DNA from: Limiplasma sp045538465
GTDB lineage: Bacteria > Bacillota > Clostridia > Christensenellales > Aristaeellaceae
DNA length: 25,216 nucleotides
Reading direction: 5' to 3'
Assembly: GCA_045538465.1 (NCBI GenBank)
Contig: JAZSRK010000100.1
Location: forward strand, 1 to 25,216
In this document: piece by piece, positions 23,407-25,216 of the stretch
Numbering within the stretch: position 1 is the stretch's first letter
Layout of the letters: each line of letters begins with the position of its first letter
Notes under the pieces: generated by a model
Databases searched by the model: none
Seen by the model: the letters and a program-made list of their open reading frames with translations, nothing else
What the model was told of the DNA's origin: nothing
Made by a program: the position numbers and the translations under genes

Positions 23407-24075
23407 TTGACGCAGAGGCAACGGCGTATGGAACGTGAGGTCAGGTATGCAAAACGGGAAGCCGCAATGATGGAGGCCGCCGGGAATAAAGAGGGCTTTG
23501 AGGAAGCTGCGCTGAAGGTGAAGCAGAAGCAGACGAAGCTTAGGGAGTTTGTTGCTGAACATGATAATCTTGTTATGCGTAGTGACAGGACGCAGGTTAT
23601 GGGGTATAATAGGAGTGTAAGCAGCAAAGCCGTTGGAGCCGCAAGGCATTCTCTTGAAAGAGAATTCGCTTCCCCTGCTTCCGGTCGTTTCTTGCTTCAT
23701 ACTGTCCGTCTTTATGTAAACGCAGCAAAGATCAAACCATTAACCGGCTATGATGATTTTGTCATACATGGTGATAAGCTTGGCTTTGAACTTAGAAATC
23801 ATGACGGAAAGACTTACAAAAATGTTTCTGTAAAAAAGTTCGTGGAAATGATCAAGGGTTCTCCGGTCTATAGCGGCGGAGCGATTCGACTGATTGCTTG
23901 CGAAGCTGGTGCGGATGGATCAATTGTTGCGCAAGCTGTAGCAGATTTGCTTAACGTGAATGTTATGGCACCATCTGATGTTGTATGGGTGCACGCTGAC
24001 GGTAGCATAACAATAGGAGCAAAACCAACGGATAATACTGGCGAATGGAGAATATTTGTCCCCAGAAAGGAGTGA
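23407..24075 (+). CDS. Phage minor capsid protein C-terminal fragment with toxin-like domain (5'-truncated)
   Basis: Recognisable coding begins at 23359 (DRTPVPEKGGNDERYALTQ, in frame) but has no start there; 23407 is a TTG and 23428 an ATG, neither with a good ribosome binding site. Residues ~1-75 (QRQRRMEREVRYAKREAA, then RTQVMGYNRSVSSKAV) match the extreme C-terminus of phage minor capsid/MuF-type proteins. Residues ~110-222 form a separate compact domain: FVIHGDKLGFEL with His121-Gly122, GGAIRLIACEAGADGS with Cys165, AQAVADLLNVNVMAPSDVVWV, and a final EWRIFVP. The HG ... AC arrangement resembles clan CD cysteine peptidases and a domain I recall from C-termini of polymorphic toxins. The 5' part of the capsid gene is missing, so this is probably a relic or orphan toxin cassette. 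Confidence 0.75.
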   Translation: MTQRQRRMEREVRYAKREAAMMEAAGNKEGFEEAALKVKQKQTKLREFVAEHDNLVMRSDRTQVMGYNRSVSSKAVGAARHSLEREFASPASGRFLLHTVRLYVNAAKIKPLTGYDDFVIHGDKLGFELRNHDGKTYKNVSVKKFVEMIKGSPVYSGGAIRLIACEAGADGSIVAQAVADLLNVNVMAPSDVVWVHADGSITIGAKPTDNTGEWRIFVPRKE

Positions 24076-24080
24076 AAGCG

Positions 24081-24356
24081 ATGACGGAGTTGGTATTTGA
24101 GAGCAACAGAAAAAGTCAAACACCTATTCAGTACAAAAGCCGTATTCTGTTTTATCTGAAGCATGGTGATAATTACGCTTGTGCTCCTATGCGGTATGTG
24201 GACAGGGAAACAGGTGAGAAATCTATTGAGTCTTATTACTTAACCGACGGCGTATATTGCTGGTCATCCGACATTATTCATCATTTTGAAAAATACAACT
24301 ATTTGCTTCCAGAGCAATTCATTTTGCATGTGCAGCAGAAAATGAAACTCAATTAA
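24081..24356 (+). CDS. Candidate immunity protein of the phage toxin cassette
   Basis: A 91-aa protein I do not recognise by name. It starts 5 nt after the toxin-like ORF, and its ribosome binding site (AAAGGAGTGAAAGCG) lies in the last codons of that gene, so the two are translationally linked. Sequence features are ILFYLKHGDNYACAPMRYVD, then YYLTDGVYCWSSDIIHHFEKYN and LLPEQFILHVQQKM, giving an alpha/beta protein with many aromatic residues and no membrane segment or signal. Position, size and linkage fit an immunity gene. An ordinary phage protein is the alternative. A terminator follows directly. Confidence 0.75.
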   Translation: MTELVFESNRKSQTPIQYKSRILFYLKHGDNYACAPMRYVDRETGEKSIESYYLTDGVYCWSSDIIHHFEKYNYLLPEQFILHVQQKMKLN

Positions 24357-24387
24357 CCGCCAAACCAAAAGGCAAGGCGGTTTTCTT
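24355..24387 (+). terminator. Terminator between the immunity candidate and yjcQ-like gene
   Basis: AACCGCC (24355-24361) pairs with GGCGGTT (24376-24382) across a 14-nt loop, followed by TTTTCTT. It overlaps the last base of the stop codon on one side and abuts the ribosome binding site of the next gene on the other, an unusually tight placement. Confidence 0.65.
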
Positions 24388-24400
24388 GAAGGAGAATAAA

Positions 24401-24751
24401 ATGGACGATTTCAAGCTGATGTATAAGATCCTAAAGATCATTCACGCCTGCGAGGGTGATTTTGAATGGTCTGAAAATCTATTGTTGCCGGATGTACTCC
24501 ATGTATCGCAGAAGAAACGTGACAACACGCTGATGCGGTTAGCTGACGATGGTTTGATTACTGGCGTTTCGTTTGATTCGTGGATTGGAAGCGTTGAAAT
24601 CAAAGTCAGCTTCGAAGAACAGCCATGCTTGACAATCGCCGGTATTGAGTTTCTTGAAACGAACAGCCTCATGAAGAAAGCGGCAAAGCAAGTGAAAGAT
24701 ATCGCTGTTGGGCTTGCTTCTCAAACGGTTGTAAACATTTTGACAAAGTAG
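24401..24751 (+). CDS. YjcQ-like phage protein with winged-helix character
   Basis: A 116-aa protein resembling the YjcQ family found in Firmicutes and their prophages. MDDFKLMYKILKIIHACE starts with a helix. The middle, LPDVLHVSQKKRDNTLMRLADDGLITGV, reads like a winged helix-turn-helix with wing, and CLTIAGIEFLETNSLMKK is typical of the family's middle-to-end. The C-terminal KQVKDIAVGLASQTVVNIL is a helical tail. ATG 24401 follows GAAGGAGAATAAA. Family members lie near phage head genes, as here; the role is unknown. Confidence 0.75.
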   Translation: MDDFKLMYKILKIIHACEGDFEWSENLLLPDVLHVSQKKRDNTLMRLADDGLITGVSFDSWIGSVEIKVSFEEQPCLTIAGIEFLETNSLMKKAAKQVKDIAVGLASQTVVNILTK

Positions 24752-24779
24752 TAAAAAATCCACACTATTTCGATAACAA

Positions 24780-24809
24780 GCGCCAAGGCAAACCCGCCAA
24801 GGCGCTTTT
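24780..24809 (+). terminator. Terminator after the yjcQ-like gene
   Basis: GCGCC (24780-24784) pairs with GGCGC (24801-24805) followed by TTTT. The outer flanks ATAACAA and TTGTTAT can extend the stem with a two-base bulge. Confidence 0.6.
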
Positions 24810-24878
24810 GTTATACCCTAACGCATTGGGATAAATGCGGAATCAAGAGCCGACAGACTATAAATGGGAGGCCTCTCA

Positions 24879-24995
24879 ATGACCTATAAACGTATTTCCC
24901 CCCTGAACTTGCAGTTCTTCGCTGACGGCGGCGAAGGTGCGGGCACTGCAGCGAACAACGCAAGAACGCCGGAAAACCAGTCGCTCCCCTGCTGA
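24879..24995 (+). pseudogene. Truncated start of a phage capsid scaffold/head protein
   Basis: ATG 24879 follows GGGAGGCCTCTCA and encodes 38 residues beginning MTYKRISPLNLQFFADGGEG. PLNLQFFA-DGG/EGG is the hallmark start of scaffold or major head proteins in Firmicutes phages. The frame stops at 24993-24995 instead of continuing for hundreds of codons. Possible continuation (AEKLAAPALLM) is seen in another frame just after, so the gene was deleted or frameshifted. It marks the right side of the phage relic. Confidence 0.75.
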
Positions 24996-25042
24996 GAAGC
25001 TTGCTGCTCCCGCTCTGCTGATGATATGCAGCATCGCTGATG

Positions 25043-25074
25043 AACAAAAAGAAAAAACCGTTGATAATCAACGG
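25043..25074 (-). terminator. Minus-strand hairpin terminator
   Basis: Perfect 7-bp stem CCGTTGA/TCAACGG (25058-25064 with 25068-25074, 3-nt loop); on the minus strand it is followed by TTTTTTCTTTTTG. The stem sequence is shared with the hairpin at 23321-23345. Confidence 0.65.
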
Positions 25075-25088
25075 TCCAGACTGTCGAG

Positions 25089-25124
25089 AAACCCAGTTTT
25101 CGCACGAGCGAGAACTGGGTTTTT
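25089..25124 (+). terminator. Strong plus-strand terminator at the right end of the relic
   Basis: A 15-bp stem (25089-25103 with 25108-25122, one wobble, 4-nt loop) running into TTTTT. Confidence 0.8.
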
Positions 25125-25216
25125 GCAAATAGCAAAGATAACGAACCAAAAACGAGAAACAAGCCCTGTGAAGACCGGTGTTTTGCTACCCACCTTGCCA
25201 GTTTTTTGAGGTTCAT

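Larger units (their letters stand above)
24996..25216. other. Non-coding right end with two hairpins
   Basis: No supported gene. It contains the decayed continuation of the scaffold gene and then two back-to-back terminators. The minus-strand open frame crossing it runs through both hairpins and is not credible as a gene. Confidence 0.5.

Noticed and set aside
24884..25216. Minus-strand open frame reaching the right edge
   Set aside because: It runs through two terminator hairpins and the scaffold gene remnant; the hydrophobic look comes from T-rich terminator sequence.
1..25216. CRISPR array, tRNA or rRNA genes
   Set aside because: No regularly spaced direct repeats, no CCA-ended cloverleaf sequences and no rRNA-like stretches were found on reading both strands.

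Overview
The window looks like the chromosome of a spore-forming, low-GC-lineage Gram-positive anaerobe (Bacillota, class Clostridia or close). The reasons are two tandem alpha/beta-type small acid-soluble spore proteins, strong AAGGAGG-type ribosome binding sites before almost every gene, the darA-holB-ricT, yloU-fakA-recG and nfeD-floA gene orders, and an L10-leader attenuator in front of rplJL. Base composition is fairly GC-rich, except in two clearly AT-richer accessory patches. No species can be named from the sequence.

Layout. (1) 1-3015, minus strand: darA (c-di-AMP receptor), holB (clamp-loader delta prime) and ricT (PSP1 family) form an operon. It is followed by the start of purC, which has its own promoter and runs off the left edge. 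(2) 3188-11974, minus strand: a long run starting with yloU-fakA-recG, then trmL, an acidic single-pass membrane protein, a family-4-like uracil-DNA glycosylase, nfeD, floA, a small membrane-anchored protein and a LytTR response regulator. A good terminator closes it just before the darA promoter. (3) 12266-14452, plus strand, divergent from yloU: a three-TM protein with a long proline/glutamine-rich N-terminus and a Cys/His C-terminal motif, then a YbaK-type aminoacyl-tRNA deacylase. (4) 14466-15930: an AT-rich insert-like module (small membrane protein plus GNAT acetyltransferase, minus strand), framed by inverted copies of a 25-bp sequence, each followed by a strong hairpin. (5) 15932-17106, minus: rplL and rplJ with their leader, detached from rplKA and rpoBC. 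(6) 17275-17796, plus: two SASP genes. (7) 17935-23301, plus: a carbohydrate cluster with a TIM-barrel sugar isomerase/epimerase, a Gfo/Idh/MocA dehydrogenase, a secreted GH10 xylanase and a GH63/MGH1-like (alpha/alpha)6 glycosidase. (8) 23351-25124, plus: a decayed prophage fragment in the usual phage head-gene order. It holds the C-terminal end of a minor capsid protein carrying a toxin-like domain, a candidate immunity protein, a YjcQ-like protein and a truncated scaffold-protein start.

The most interesting item is the phage relic. The minor-capsid-linked C-terminal domain has a His-Gly ... Ala-Cys pattern like clan CD (caspase-like) peptidases and is followed 5 nt later by a small ORF placed like an immunity gene. 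This matches the architecture of phage-borne MuF-type polymorphic toxins, here apparently left as an orphan cassette. Second is the inverted repeat/hairpin architecture framing the AT-rich GNAT module, which may be a bidirectional terminator split by an insertion or a small repeat family.
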